Below are positions 11,722-24,989 of a stretch of 64,000 nucleotides of DNA, piece after piece. The notes below the pieces were generated by a model. That model was not told the origin of the DNA, ran no database searches, and worked only from the letters and a program-made list of their open reading frames with translations. Within the stretch, counting starts at the first letter, position 1. Each line of letters begins with the position of its first letter. The stretch is from NCBI RefSeq assembly GCF_003589595.1, contig NW_020654289.1, positions 8,571,190 to 8,635,189 of the forward strand. Reading direction: 5' to 3'. The translations under genes were made by a program, and so were the position numbers. Source of the DNA: Hyposmocoma kahamanoa. Lineage: Eukaryota; Arthropoda; Insecta; Lepidoptera; Cosmopterigidae.

Positions 11722-11830
11722 TAGAAAAAAATCCTTCGATCTGGCCGGATTCGAACCGACGTCTTCTAGGAAACCGTGCTAGACGCTATAGGCTTAACTG
11801 CCTCGGAACTAACCAACGGAGCTCACGAGA
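11722..11830 (-). mobile_element. tRNA-derived SINE head
   Basis: Minus strand: GAGCTCCGTTGGTTAGTTCC (A-box side) and GTCGGTTCGAATCCGGCC (B-box). Same family as the inverted pair at 4768-4907. Confidence 0.65.
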
Positions 11831-12638
11831 AATCTACGAGAAATCTATAAAATAATATAGTCATAATCGTACGTATTCCATTTTGATGTTTAAATTGAGT
11901 TGAACATTAAACAGAAAAACGTACAAAAATCTGAAGTAGGAAAATCTTGATGCACCGATGAAGCTATATCCAATTGCTTGCCGATTTTTGCCTCGTATTT
12001 ATTGATGTGCTGCCGTCTGTACAAACTCGTAGCAGTGCGAGAGATAATATGTACCTACTTGTATATTTCATAAAGTCCTAGTCACAACTAGCGCGTCATC
12101 TTGGACGTAGTTACGGTCAGGCTGGTCCACTTGTTGCGAATTGGCCTCCTCACATACCCCCAAAGAGTTGTCTACATTTTTCCATCACATGGCTTTGCTA
12201 TCAAGAATTGTGTTATTCCCTCATACGTGGATGTTTCCAATATACGAATCTTTGTTAGACTTATAGGTGAGGAGTTGTAACTACCTGAGAAATCTTTTTA
12301 GGTTTTTAGTACGTAAGGTGAAAAATAAGTTTTTATTTATATTTATGATTTTGTCACTAAAAAATAATGTGACTCGTACAGTACATGTAAAACCACAAAT
12401 GCTTGCACAATGTGTGAGTATGTCCTTGAGTGACGTGGAAAGTAGCCAGCCGCGCCCAAAGCTAATCAAGTAATAGAGCTTGATTACAATAGCACTCTTC
12501 CAACTATTACATTTAGTACAATATAGCGTAGCAGTAGTACCGCAGTCGCTTGTAATTGCGAGAAAACGCATTTACTGGAAAACATTTTCACACAAACAAA
12601 TAAGCCGAGGCCAAAATCAAAGTATTACTAGGTATCTC

Positions 12639-12908
12639 TTTTTTTATTATATCTTGTGACGGAACGAACAAGTCGTGCGCCTGATGGTAAGCTACATGCC
12701 TGTCCATAACAGTTGTAGTGCCACTCAAAGCTTTAAATCTCAAAGATCTGAGGGGCACTGCGCCCGTCACCTTGAGACATAACTTGACAAGTCCCATGTG
12801 CCTGTAAGTTCACCAGCACCCTTAGCCTTCAAAACTGGAACGCATGCAGTAATGCTCACATTACTGCTTGACGGCAGAAATAGGTACTTCTAGGAGCTCT
12901 ACTGCTAC
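12639..12908 (-). mobile_element. A-tailed retroposon copy
   Basis: T-run then TTGTGACGGAACGAACAAG and the family core, ending GGAGCTCTACTGCTA. A short internal gap is present near the head. Confidence 0.8.
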
Positions 12909-13998
12909 AAAAATGTATTTTTAATGAGTGAGTCTCTATTAGGTCAATGATATCAGTCAATAAATCTGGTATTGCTATTACAAAAATAAAGATTTGTCGT
13001 TGCCAACGTTGGTAACAGCTAACCCACATAGGCATGGAACGATATTTTAAGTTTTAAACTGTTAAAAGTATTATTGGAGGACATATCAAAGTTCTGGAAA
13101 AAGGCAGACTCTGTTTCCCATTGAATTTGGATGTTTCTCATTGAATTTGCACCTGTCTTGTTTTTAAAAATAAAAGATAATGCTTATGCATGACTGTGTT
13201 TCTATAAATTTCAAACCGAAACAGCATTAAAAAGTTAACAAACAAACAACACCACAGTTCCCCGTACGACGAAACGGGCGATCACTGGCGCCAATCCAAA
13301 GGTTGCGTGTTGAATTAAACAACTCGGAATATTTTTGTTTATACAAAATTATAAACTTTATCATTTTGATATTGTATTGATGAAAGACTTCAAGGCAATA
13401 TTTGCTTTTTCGTACAAATTTCGTTTCATACGCATTAGCTACGGCGTAATTTTCCAGCTGTTTCAAATATGACTAGAAGTTAAATTCGTTTCATACGTAA
13501 ATACATAACATTACACCCGGCCCATAAAATATATTTGGCAAGTATTTACAATACAAATTTATTTAATATCTATAACTATACATAGGTATACTTTTAAATA
13601 ATATCGAGGCTTGGATGGATTGATGTGAATTATATTCAAAGCAAATAGCAAAATACGTAAATATTGTACATTTTTTAAAGAAACCCTTAAAAAGGCATAC
13701 CACAAATGGTTCTTTCCGTGTAGTTGCTTAGTCACATCAACAGGAAAGATACAAGAAAAAAAATCTGTATGCACAACTAAAAGCGGCTATTTGCCAAATG
13801 ACATCAACTAGTGCTAGATTAAGGTCAACTGAAACGCATCTTAAAGAATTTCACTTTTCAGCAAATTTATCTGTCAGAGCAATACATGCTAAAATTACAA
13901 TATACTTTCTTATTTATATTTTTTTAAAAAGGGTTCCGAAATTATCAAGGTACTTATTTTCTTTTATAAAAAACCGACGATAATCTAGGTAATTTTCA

Positions 13999-14110
13999 GG
14001 TTAGTTTTCTCTATTTAATTCCATTGGCAATATTTGTTATTGAAGTATTCGAGTATATGATCGTGAAATATTAAATAATATTTCAGGGTACGACACTCGA
14101 ATATTAAATG
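13999..14110. mobile_element. Partial copy of a palindromic MITE
   Basis: GGTTAGTTTTCTCTATTTAA and a central GAAATATTAAATAATATTTC palindrome match the complete element at 14633-14819. The right inverted end is missing. Confidence 0.7.
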
Positions 14111-14632
14111 AAAATTACTTATTTATCCGTTAAATATCAATGCTGATTCATAGTTTTGTCTCGTTATTTTTTTACTAATAATGTCACTAATAATGTGTAA
14201 ATTTTTTTACATACTTATTTATGTATATGTGTAGCTATATGTATATATTACACTAATTACATATTGATGCTATTTATTATTATTCATTATAATACTTATT
14301 CAAGTAACGGTATTTTTTTAATGTACTTTATTATATTTCTTCCGCACTCTCTCTTGCACGGTATTGCCCGCTTATAACCTTAGCTCTCACTGTCCTGGGT
14401 TGACTGGAAGAGATCTCTTTTAGAGATAAGTCCACCGTTGCTCACTCTCTGTTAATCTAATATTTCTGTTGTATTTTATTTGGTGCAATAAAGAATAAAT
14501 ATGTCAAACAGTGTCGAAAATTAAATAAACACCTTTTTTTAAATAATATTTGCCAACAAATAAAGTTTGTTGTTTCATGGTGTGTCGGAAGATGTGAAGA
14601 ATGATGAGTTAGTTACATTGACTTACAATTAG

Positions 14633-14819
14633 GTTAGTTTTCTCTACCTAATTTCAGTGCCAGTTTTTATTATTTTAGTAGGTATTCGAGTATATTATCC
14701 TGAAATATTAAATAATATTTCAGGATACCACACTCTTTAAATAATGAGTATTTCATAATAATATTCTAGAATATTTAAATAAAACAACTGCCACCGAAAT
14801 TAGGTAGAGAAAACTGAAA
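14633..14819. mobile_element. Palindromic MITE with about 35-bp inverted ends
   Basis: Ends GTTAGTTTTCTCTACCTAAT and the complement at 14799-14815, plus a central perfect hairpin around ATCCTGAAATATT. Non-coding. Confidence 0.8.
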
Positions 14820-17457
14820 ATTGCTCTAATAAGGTTGAATAAGACGCCAATTTAAGTTAAAACAAATGATTTTGACTTGTAAGATTTAATTAGGCGACAC
14901 ATTAAATGAGTGATGTTTCTTTTTGACTTAAGCTTTAGTCTGCGAACCCTGGATTTGAAATAGCATAAAATACGTATTTCTATTACAAATAATTCAAATA
15001 CTGCCCAGACTTGTCTGTCTGCATAATAAAAATGCTCGATAGTCACTTGGTATGCTTTATATGAGCAGTCCAATATAACTTAATGTCCAATATAAAAGGC
15101 TCTGGTAGGAGACGAAAATTCACTTCTCAAACTATAACGGCAAAGTACTATGTAGTGGTCAACCAACCTGGGTATCCTTTGGGTAGAAACGTATAATAAG
15201 ATTCAGAAAAGAAAATTGGAAAGAAAAAGAAAAACTAAGTGTAGTTATCTGCAGTTTTCTTTTCTGTGGCGCGCATTAAGCCCATTATCTAACAAAACAT
15301 AATAGAGAAGAACTTGTGTTTCACCAGCCAATAGTACCTATATTGTTAATTTGGCATGGATATGACAAGGTAACAATATACTGGTTGATGAAACACAGCT
15401 CTCGACAGACAATTAAAAAAGGAGATATATTCGTCTTTTAATAGTTTATAAACTACGAAAAACAACAATCAGCAGTATGTCGTTTATGTACTGTCAATTA
15501 CGGTGTGATAAACAAAGCCTTTTGTTATGAATATATCACATTGACTATTGCTTTTTCTCCATTTGTTGACTTTGTCTCATACACGTGTGAATTCCTAGAA
15601 TAACCGTAATAGTACATCAAACAGAGCTATTCTTTACAAACGAATTAATACTAATCAAAAGGGTAACTAAACAAAGTATGTTAATTTCTCATACAATATG
15701 AGTATATCCACGTATACCCATAGGAGGGAAGCTCTCTACTCGGCCACGGATAACGCAGTCAAGGTGGCCAATATATTTACTATACAAAGTCGACATAGTC
15801 TTAAAATGCAAGAACGCGGCATCAACTCGATAAGAAGTTGGAAAGATTTTGCGGTTTAATTTTTGCTGAAGTTTTAAGTATTTTAGTTTTTATGTATGTC
15901 ACAAAAATAAAGCTAATAAAATTTCTTTTTAATGTATTTTTCACTTAACATATAATCTTAATTAACAATAACAAACATCAATTCATAATTTAAATCTAAA
16001 TGTATCACGAAAGACGAAGCCTTTCAAAAATTCAAATAATTAAGCGTTTTCTACTTGTTTGAAATTCCTTGATTAGATGTAGTTAAAACTATACACATTA
16101 TGTAGAAGAATTTCTTTCTAAGAAAAGGTGTTTATTTTTATTTTTGTTTTTGGCAGTCCTTCAGTATGACAATCAAAAATAAATGGAGTTTTCCTTAGAG
16201 GAAGGAAAAAAAATAAAAGAAAGGAGCTGCCCTAACTACAGAATCAACGTGCATATAACCAAAATTTGAAAGTTACAAATGGCGGATTTCTTCAGTGTTG
16301 TACCATAATCGACATGCAAATGTATGGCTTGACTGTTGAAACTGTTTTTTTTTGTTTCTTTAGTTTACTGTAACCAAAGTATGCCTAAACAAACACGAGT
16401 CTAATAATTTAATCTCGAGTGGTATATTATTACGCACATTTTTAAACTTTTTTTAAATTTATTTTCAAGATTACAACTGGTAACTTATTTAGTAAAAGTC
16501 ACCAAACTGCTGTGCAGTTTGTTGGCGACATGCGCATTCTTACTTAATTATACCTACTTTATTGGTTTATAACATTACATAGTATTAATTGTACTTACTA
16601 AATAAAAAATTAAAAAATTACTTTAAGAGGTACGCCTTGAACCTACATTTTAGTACATATTTAAAAATCTCATAGTGAATTGTTTTAATGCCAGAATATC
16701 GATAATATGTATGCTTACAAGATCAACACTATCTCAAAATAATCGTTAACAACAATCATCAAAATATACAAACAAACAGGCAATCTAAAGTAACAAAAGC
16801 AAAATTTGACAAGATTTATAAATAAACTACTTAAATAAGTGTAATTACATTAAATATTTGGGCTATTGCGTGATTTATAGACAAAAAATAACACATGCCT
16901 GTGCAATGTAACATTCGATTGCTTTGCACTTTTTCTAAAGCCACATCCCTTAATGTTGCAGCGTCGCATTTTTATAAATACCTAATTATTCTCACTGTCA
17001 ATATTTTTGTCCAATTTAATTATAATACATGCGAATAATTCAATAGTACCTTTGGAAAACATTTGTTTTGACATTTGATGTACTTCCCTTTGACAACGGT
17101 ATCATGTACCTCATGTACTGCGAAATGGACACGGTTGGCATTTAAGATGACGTTACGTATTTTCGATTCCCGTGTTTGACACAGACCAATGTAATACTAT
17201 CTCTTTTGGCTTAAGACGGCACGCAATAGTTAAACAAAGACAATAACATGTTTATGTTTTCGACGTCGAAATGCATCATATACATATAACGTCTGATTTA
17301 TATATGTCAACGTAACATGTCCTATAGTTTCCATAGTCTAAGGGTTTAACCAAAACTTATTAATAAATACGCGACGACAGACAGACGATAGGTCAATCGG
17401 ACTTGTAGAGGAAACTAAAGTTTGAGTACCGCAAAGCTTTTCTAGCAAAAGAAAAAC
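14820..17457. other. AT-rich intergenic DNA, nothing recognised
   Basis: All frames are short and unlike known proteins. No repeat partner elsewhere in the window was noticed. Confidence 0.5.
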
Positions 17458-17769
17458 TTTTTTTTATAATACCACGTAGCGCGGACGAACAAGTCGTGTG
17501 CCTGATGATAAGCGACACGCCTGTCCATAACAGTTGCAGTGCCACTCAGAGCTATACATCGCAAGGATCTTAGGGGCACTGCCACTGCGCCCGTCACCCT
17601 GAGACATAAGTTGACAAGTCCCATGTGCCTGTAATTTCACCAGCGCCCTTACCCTTCGAAATCGGAACGCAGTAATGCTCACATTACTGCTTGGCGGCAG
17701 AAATAGGTAAGATAGCAGTACTGCTATCTTACCTTGCTCCTTGTGAAAGAACTCTTTCACAAGGAGCAA
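17458..17769 (-). mobile_element. A-tailed retroposon copy with self-palindromic head
   Basis: Full family core from the T-run at 17458. The head end carries two adjacent palindromes (17706-17733 and 17734-17769) that are inverted copies of its own terminal sequence. Confidence 0.85.
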
Positions 17770-18915
17770 AAAAAATGATTTGGATATAGTTGTTTTTTAT
17801 AAGTACGATTCGCCCGCTCACGTGTAGTCACACCTACGTATATGTTACATCTATATGGGCATGTATTTATAATGCCCGTAGGCACGCCGATGGTAATAAC
17901 AAGTCATCAGGTTTGGTTACTGAAAACACGTATATTCTAATATGGCGACATAATAACGTCATTATTTGCTCAATATAAATCAAGTTGATCTCACATACAA
18001 TAAAATACAGCGCCAAACAACGATAGGCAAGACAAACGTTATATGAATATGAATCTGTGGAATTGATTTGCAGGTGGAGCCAACTATCAAAGCGCAATAA
18101 TGTATAGCAGTGAGCAATAATACCATTGATGTGTAGAGACTAGTTGCTACGAATATGCGGTTACTCTTCGGCTTATTCGTCCTGTTTCTTGTACCGAATA
18201 CCTAAAAACTAGAAGAAGAAATAAGAAAAAAAATGCAGTAAATTATATTGTCATTTTCATTAACGCTTAACATACACTGTAAGTTAACGAAAACGCAATT
18301 TTTGATATCTTTATCTAAAATGTCGAAGGAAATGTAACACTAAGTTAGTTTTTCGTATAAAATATCAAAAAGGTAACATATTAAATGGAACCTACCTATT
18401 CATTATGTAGTTTACTCAAGTCTAAAAACGCTAACATAATAAACCAAGTCCTTATTATTTACAAACCAATATAAAATTAAGTTTTTGGAAGTTAATCAAA
18501 CGGAAGTAAAACAAACAATTACTTTTTCATTAAGCCATAAATTTAAATTATAAATTTGACATTAAAGTACCTTTTTTATTTCTTTGTACAAAATCATTTA
18601 TCATAATTGAAGAAGTAGTATTTTCGTTAATCAGGTCACATAGTCTGGCCAAATATTCAGCTATTTGGCTACGCTCCTGGCCAAAAATTCAAATCAGCAT
18701 TCCGATCATTATTCGTTGTTACACTAGTAGAGACTGATGTACGATCTCAACATCTCCAATTTCGGGCCATAAATTAATCAAGCATACCAGAAGGCTTAAT
18801 GAGCGGTTCACCTCTTGAATGTCAGGAGTCATAGTCAATTTAGTTCGCGAGTCAGGCTGAGCGTTATTCCAATAAGTGCTTTTTGTAGCTAAATATTATA
18901 GCTATTTCTTTTTTT

Positions 18916-19398
18916 TAGTAGCGTAGAAATCCCTGTGGAAGAGTTCGTCACTACCACCTTACGTTTCAGGGTGGCGGGCGCCGGGCGTAGTGTCAGTGCC
19001 CCTCAGATCTTCGTGATTTAAAGCTCTGAGTGACACTGCACCTGTTATGGATAAGCGTGTCGCTTACAGTAGTAGCAGTAGAGCTTCTTATGAAAGAGTT
19101 CGTCCAGGGTGGTACTGCCATTTTACTTTTTTTTTTGCCGCCAAGCAGTAATGTCAGCATTAGTGTGTGCCGGTTTTTAAAGGTAAAAACAAATTATAGG
19201 AACGTAGGACTTGTCAACTTATGTCTCAGGGTGACGGGCGCATCAACAGCGATTTAAAGCTCTGAGTGGCACTGCAACTATTATGGTCAGGCGTGTAGTT
19301 TACCATCAGGCGCACGACTTGTTCGTCTCGTCACTAGATATTATAAAAAAAGCGCGCACATCTTGTTCACCTATTCACTAGGTATTTAAAAAAAATAT
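18916..19398 (+). mobile_element. Two A-tailed retroposons, one inserted in the other
   Basis: An outer, internally deleted copy occupies 18916-19067 and resumes at about 19353-19398 (GCGCACATCTTGTTCACC then an A-run). An inner copy lies at 19068-19351 with its own A-tail. Confidence 0.75.
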
Positions 19399-19783
19399 TT
19401 CAGATTCATTATCATCTTGTTCCTGTGAGTTCATTGAATCTTAAAAATATTTTTTCCGAATAAGTTCATTCAATTGGGAGTTTCTATGTCATAATCATCA
19501 TATACAGCCAACTGCTGAGCTCGACCTCTAACCTAACCTCTGTAGGAAATTAAAGCCGTAGAATACAAGCATACGTCTTCTAAGATTATGTGAGTTTTGT
19601 GAAACTTGACTCACTCTATGTCACTTGCAGAAACAGAACTCCTTTTTTATCGTTCTTAGACAACTAAACTGTTCACGAGAAAAGACCTGCCCTGTTGGTA
19701 ATAAGCCCACGATCTTCATACGAGGCAAATAAGCGTTTAACAGGAGTTTCCCCGATTGCAACACATCGCTATTCATTCAATTT

Positions 19784-19962
19784 GGCACGGGTCTCCTCTC
19801 AGGCGAGGCCATAGTGCTCCAAGCTGGCCCTATGCGGTTTGGGGACCTCACACGTTTTCTAGGGTTGTAAACCTTCTTCGACGTGCAGGTTTCATTACGA
19901 CGTTTTCCTTCAGCGAAAAACTCGAGAGACGACAATTCAAACGATTAGACTACCACGGTTTT
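19784..19962. repeat. Dispersed lepidopteran repeat (GGGCACGGGTCTC family), copy 2
   Basis: GGCACGGGTCTCCTCTCAGG, then ACGTGCAGGTTTC and CGACGTTTTCCTTCAGCG, in the same order as at 4251-4510 and as in the common moth repeat. Confidence 0.7.
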
Positions 19963-20595
19963 TTTCTAAAGCTCATGCAAAATTTTATGCAACGAACGAC
20001 ATTAGCACACCGAATACCTAAATCTATATATCTAAAGCTAGCTATAGTTTCCCAAAGTGGTCCCTACCTCCCTCCAGTGGCGCTGAAGGATTCTAGAGGG
20101 GCGGAACAGGAGCCTCGGAAACAATTAGGGGGCGTTGATGCTGTCCATGGGGTGCTACAGCATTTGAAAAAAAAAACTGAAAAATCTATATAAACTACGC
20201 TATATATATTTTTTCCTTGTGATTTTTGTGTTAAGGCAATATAAAAAATACGTGTTTTCAATTTTTTTTTTGTGGGCGTTGAATATTTTTTATCCTGCTT
20301 ATGTGGGGGTGAGCCAAAATGTTTGGGAACCTATGTCCTAAAGTATTAAAATTCCGTGACTAATATAATTTTACCTGTTGTAGAGAGTACAGGTAAAATT
20401 ATTCACATAGTTACATACATTATTTGATTTAACAACTGAAACTTGTTTGTTTATCATTCTGTAAACGGGTCTTTTTCAGTAAAATAATATTTATTTTTAT
20501 TTCTTTGTTATTTATATTCTTATTTGTATACAAATGTATACGTACTTATACTATTATAACAAGTTGTACATGTTTTACACAAAGGAAATTTCCTT

Positions 20596-20667
20596 CAACC
20601 CGACTGGACTCGAACCAGTGACTGTTGCCTCAATTTGGTTACCGCTCTGCCAACTGAGCTACGGATT
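20596..20667 (-). tRNA. tRNA-like sequence, probably a pseudogene or SINE head
   Basis: Minus strand: A-box TAGCTCAGTTGG, D-stem GCTC/GAGC, B-box GGTTCGAGTCC with a perfect 5-bp T-stem (ACTGG/CCAGT). The acceptor stem pairs at 6 of 7 positions. The anticodon stem pairs poorly, so I doubt it is a working tRNA. Confidence 0.45.
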
Positions 20668-20865
20668 AAGCTAGCAGATTTTATGAATTCCTCTATATAT
20701 TTGTTGCGGATATTCGTATTGTGTTTATTCGCCTTTATTGCCGATATTCATGGTAGTAAAACATCATGTTATTGAATAAATATAAAAATATTGCACTATT
20801 ATTAGTATTTTCATTATAATAATAACTACTCTTTGGAAACCATTTAGCCTTATTGTATACACACA

Positions 20866-21800
20866 CCTGAAATCGTACTTGAAAATGATAGAGCCAAATT
20901 ATATTTTGATCGAGCCATTCCGACTGACCGAACCATCCACTACAATAGACCAGACATCACGCTAGTAAACAAGATTGACAAAACCGGATTTTTAATAGAC
21001 ATTGCCGTACCAAACACGCACAACTTACAGTCTACAATATCCGATAAACTTAATAAATACATATAATTAAAAGAGGAAATAACCAGAATATGGCATTTAA
21101 AGAATGTAATTTTTTTTTTTATTTTTTTTTTTATTTAGGTTCATCAACAGTTGTAACATTCCTTACATATTAAATTTTACATGGGTTACAATCTTACGCT
21201 AAATGTACAACTAATTACAGATGTAACACAACATGCACTGAGCAGAGTAAACTTAATTATTTATGTTTACAGAAGAAAGAAAATAATAACAATAAATATG
21301 AAATGAAAAAAAAATAAAAATAAATTATCAGCAAGTTTGTTTGCTGAGAATTGTCTTACGGAGACAGGTTTGCGAGTCCGAGAATATATCGACGGTTGAA
21401 CTGAACTCATTATGCAATTTGGATAAACGGGAGACTGGAGAGTTGTGACCCAATTTTGTTCTTCTTATTGGTGGCGACAGTAGGGCAACAATTTTATTAC
21501 GAGGGTATCTTCTGGGAATTGTAAATTTAAACATGGTTAGCAATTGCGGGCAGTCCATTTTATTATTAAAGAGTTTATGGAGGAAAGTTAGATCCAGAAG
21601 ATCTCTGCGCGTTTCAAGAGAGACCATTTGATGTAGTAGTAATGATAGTACCAATAGTTATTTCAACCACAGGCGTCATTCCCAAACAGCTACACAAGTC
21701 ATTGCATTCCCTGAATCTCCCACCAAACATATACCACTTGTTACAGAAGGTAGCCATCGAAATACGTGTCGCATTGTCAGAAGGTTCTTGCAGATGAAAT
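20866..21800 (+). pseudogene. LINE-encoded ORF end, split by another LINE
   Basis: Reads VLENDRAKLYFDRAIPTDR, IHYNRPDITLVNKIDKTG, FLIDIAVPNTHNLQSTISD to 21105, with a TAA inside. It resumes at 21644 as IVPIVISTTGVIPKQLHKSL. Such DRTI-NRPDI-LIDIAVP sequences are the C-terminal region of non-LTR retrotransposon polyproteins common in moths. Positions 21111-21638 are a later insertion. Confidence 0.7.
21111..21638 (-). mobile_element. 5'-truncated Jockey/CR1-like LINE, nested, with target duplication
   Basis: On the minus strand it encodes SLETRRDLLDLTFLHKLFNN and IPRRYPRNKIVALLSPPIRR, resembling the C-terminus of Jockey-type reverse transcriptases. It ends in an A-run (T-run at 21111-21137). 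The 5-bp GTAAT flanks both sides (21106-21110, 21639-21643). Confidence 0.8.
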
Positions 21801-21920
21801 AAATAGGACGAGGTAGGCTTTTGTTACCTACCACCCTCCTCATAGACGTGCTGCAATTGCTTGATTTCGCCGCAAGTGTGGTTCAAAACAGCTAACAAGC
21901 TGAGAATAATAGTAATATTC

Positions 21921-22461
21921 ACCGGAGCCAATACTCGAAGATGACCACACCAAAATCTATTGGGATCGATCCATTATCACGGACAGGACTATACTTGCGA
22001 ATAAGCCTCATATTGTGATATTGGGTCGATCGAAATCGAGGGTATTTCTTGTGGACGTTACCATCCCGCATGACGAGAATATCGTGAAAGCTTAAACCGA
22101 AAAACGCCGGAAGTATCTCGACCTTGCGCACGAGATCACCGACATGTGGGATGTGGCCTCCACTGGAATAATCCCAATTGTTTTGTCCGCAAATGGGTTA
22201 ATTCCAGTCGGCCTTTCAAACAGCTTGAGGCGGTTGGATTTCTGTGGCGTGTCGCTTCCAGCACAAATGCAGAAGGCGGTCCTACTCGATACGGCACGTA
22301 TTGTTAGCCAGTTCTTGAACCTGAGTCCCTGACCCCGGCCGACTGTGCCATTGCCGGGAAATACCGCCTCTCCCATTTAAAAATTCAAAATTAATCTCTT
22401 AGGCCTTGGGAGAGGCGAGAGTCTAAAATAGATATAATAATAATAATAATGATAATAATAA
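21921..22461 (+). pseudogene. Second LINE 3' end with (TAA)n tail
   Basis: Reads PILEDDHTKIYWDRSIITDR, HIVILGRSKSRVFLVDV, a TAA, then LAHEITDMWDVASTGIIPIV and MQKAVLLDTARIVSQFLNL before a TGA. It is the same protein class as 20866-21800 but clearly diverged. The 3' end is a TAA/AAT microsatellite, as in R4/Dong-type elements. Confidence 0.7.
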
Positions 22462-24989
22462 CGCACACACTCCATTTTCATTATAAATAATATATGGTAA
22501 CTATACGTATAATATACTTCGTTATACTAAATAAATAAATTTCTGGGCGGAGGAGTGTACCGCCGTCGCTCTCCTCGACCATACTCGAGGGAAGAAGGTG
22601 ACGCATCACTCGACGCCGCACGCCGCCACAAGCAAGGTCACCTTGTTTATGATAGCCATCAAAGAAAAGCAAGATAACTCTAATTCATTCATCTGAGGTT
22701 CATTACAAAGCAAACAAGTTAAAATAAAATAAAAAAATCATAAGCTAGTATTGTGTACGAAGTTGCTTATATTCTGAGCATGTCGTTATGTTACAATTCA
22801 TCAAATAAGTCTGTAAGTGCGCGTAAGATCTATATTTTTTACATATACATGCAATATTGGTTTTCCCTCGCACACTGTCTTACGTCAACGTACTTAGTAC
22901 CTCTACAGTGAAATCCATTTTGCTCTCGTACCTACTCGAACTGTTGAACGCTGAATCTCAGATACTCTACAAGAACGTACTTTATGAATTAATCTCTCTC
23001 GCCACCACAGAGCAGATATTATAAAAAAAATATGTGTTCTAAGGAACTTGAAACTTAAATGGATCTTGCAAATCTGGGCTTAATTTGAGAGCCATTACAA
23101 TTTCTTTTTATCGACAATTTTATATGCGACTTTGTACTATGGAAGAAGAACTTGGTTACCATTTCCCTTCTCTCGTTTCGTTTCTTAGTATAATAAAGCC
23201 ACATGTGATCTTAAGTCAAAATTGCTTCTATAACATGAAAATCATAAAAACAATACGAACTACATTAAACAAATTACGAATATATGAAATTTTATGACTC
23301 TCCTATTGTTGACTAATTTCGTTCGTGGAATTAAACCTCTCCTCTGTAAAGTAGTAATTCTGCAGATGTGGCATCATGGATGCGATTTATCGATAATGGA
23401 ATTCTTTATGACATTAGAAAAAAGCAACATGAAAGAAAAGAATGGAGAAATCAGTTGCTAAATAAAAAAGTACCTACTAGTAGATAAATTACATTTTCGT
23501 CATCACTATGGTTTTGCTTGGCGACTAGACTTCCTGCGTTCCAGCGGCAGCCAGTAAAATCCGCACTGAACTGCTTTTGACTGGAACTTTGATTTTAGAA
23601 TCAAAGTGCATAAAGCAGAGAGACGTATTTTTTCCTGTTATTATGTGTTTATGATGGCGAAAATTTTCCAAAAAGGAAATCAGTGCAATAAACGAAACAA
23701 GACTGTCCAAAACCCTTAACTAAAACAAAATCGTGACAAGAGTCACGTGTAAAATTATAGAAGCAAACGCTGTTGACGGTTAATCCACATAAAAGTGGTA
23801 ATTAAAGCCACAATCTTGGAATTAAGTGTAGGTAATATACTTGATTGTTATCGTTATCTTTGTTTCTTCCTAGAGTACATATTTCAAATTCTGAACTACG
23901 TGTTTGCTCATCACTCGACTCACACTAAACGCCTATGTTTAAACTCTAGTGCAAACTCTATTCGCTAGATTCTTTCAAACTTTTCCGCAGACGGATTCGT
24001 ACCATCATCGCCAAGCGGTGCGGCTTTTTGTTATTGACGTTTCAAAAAACAGTCGATACGTTTGTGTACATTCGGAAATATTAATCTATTCGTCTAACTC
24101 CTGTTGTTTTGCTTTGCTAAAGCACAAATAACGTAATATGTGGCTAACGATGTATATATATAATGTAAGGATTCTTTGAACACGCTATGACAGATTCTTT
24201 TATATAAATTTATAGTATGAAGTGGCCTCGTGCCACTGCATGAGAAAATGTTATAAATTAAATGGTTTAGACAGAACATAAATTTGCAGAACATAAATAT
24301 TAGCGGTGAAGCTTTTTAAATAAGCCACGATCAAGATTTTGATAGACTCCAAATGTTTTCCAAAACAAGACTCCAAAAAAAAAATTGCATAGCCATACTG
24401 TGAAATGCAATTGTATTTATGTACTCGAGATCGAGTTTCGAGTTTGTACATTTACTCTGGTTAAGAATTTAACAAAATTATAATATCAAGTCCGTTACAA
24501 TTTAAAAAACAATAACTGAAAAGTAATTAGAAAATGTAATTCATAAATTATTATTTAAAGGTGTTCATTTCGAATGTATCGAGCTTTCCATTTTACCTTC
24601 TGTTTATTACAAGTAAAGAAAGAAAATCTGAGATAAAAGAGAAGAGATGTGGATACCCAAAACGTGCATATACCTAAGTGATTGGATTGGACTTATGATA
24701 CTAGTTTGAAATTGAAATCTGTCAGAGAACTATAACGTTATCATGTCACATTACAAAAGATCTATTCCTTATCAATTACTATGTATAGAGTCCGCAAATA
24801 TGTAATTTTTCACGCGAAAACTCCACAACAATCCCGAAATGTGTACACTCTGATCGCTCAATGTGTACATAAATTATTTTTTCCTGACTTGCATTTAGCA
24901 GTTGGCTGCTGATAACCCTGGCCGAGGTACAGGACAAAAGGACGAGCTAAAAAGTCTTATTTTGTTAACCGTATAACAAAATGAGTAGC
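22462..24989. other. Intergenic DNA before the SLC12 gene
   Basis: Mostly AT-rich. It begins with a short GCACACACTCC piece resembling a SINE tail, and a small GC-rich patch lies at 22545-22640. No gene is supported. Confidence 0.45.

Noticed and set aside
20596..20667. A functional tRNA gene
   Set aside because: A- and B-boxes and the T-arm are good but the anticodon stem does not pair well; kept only as a tRNA-like element.
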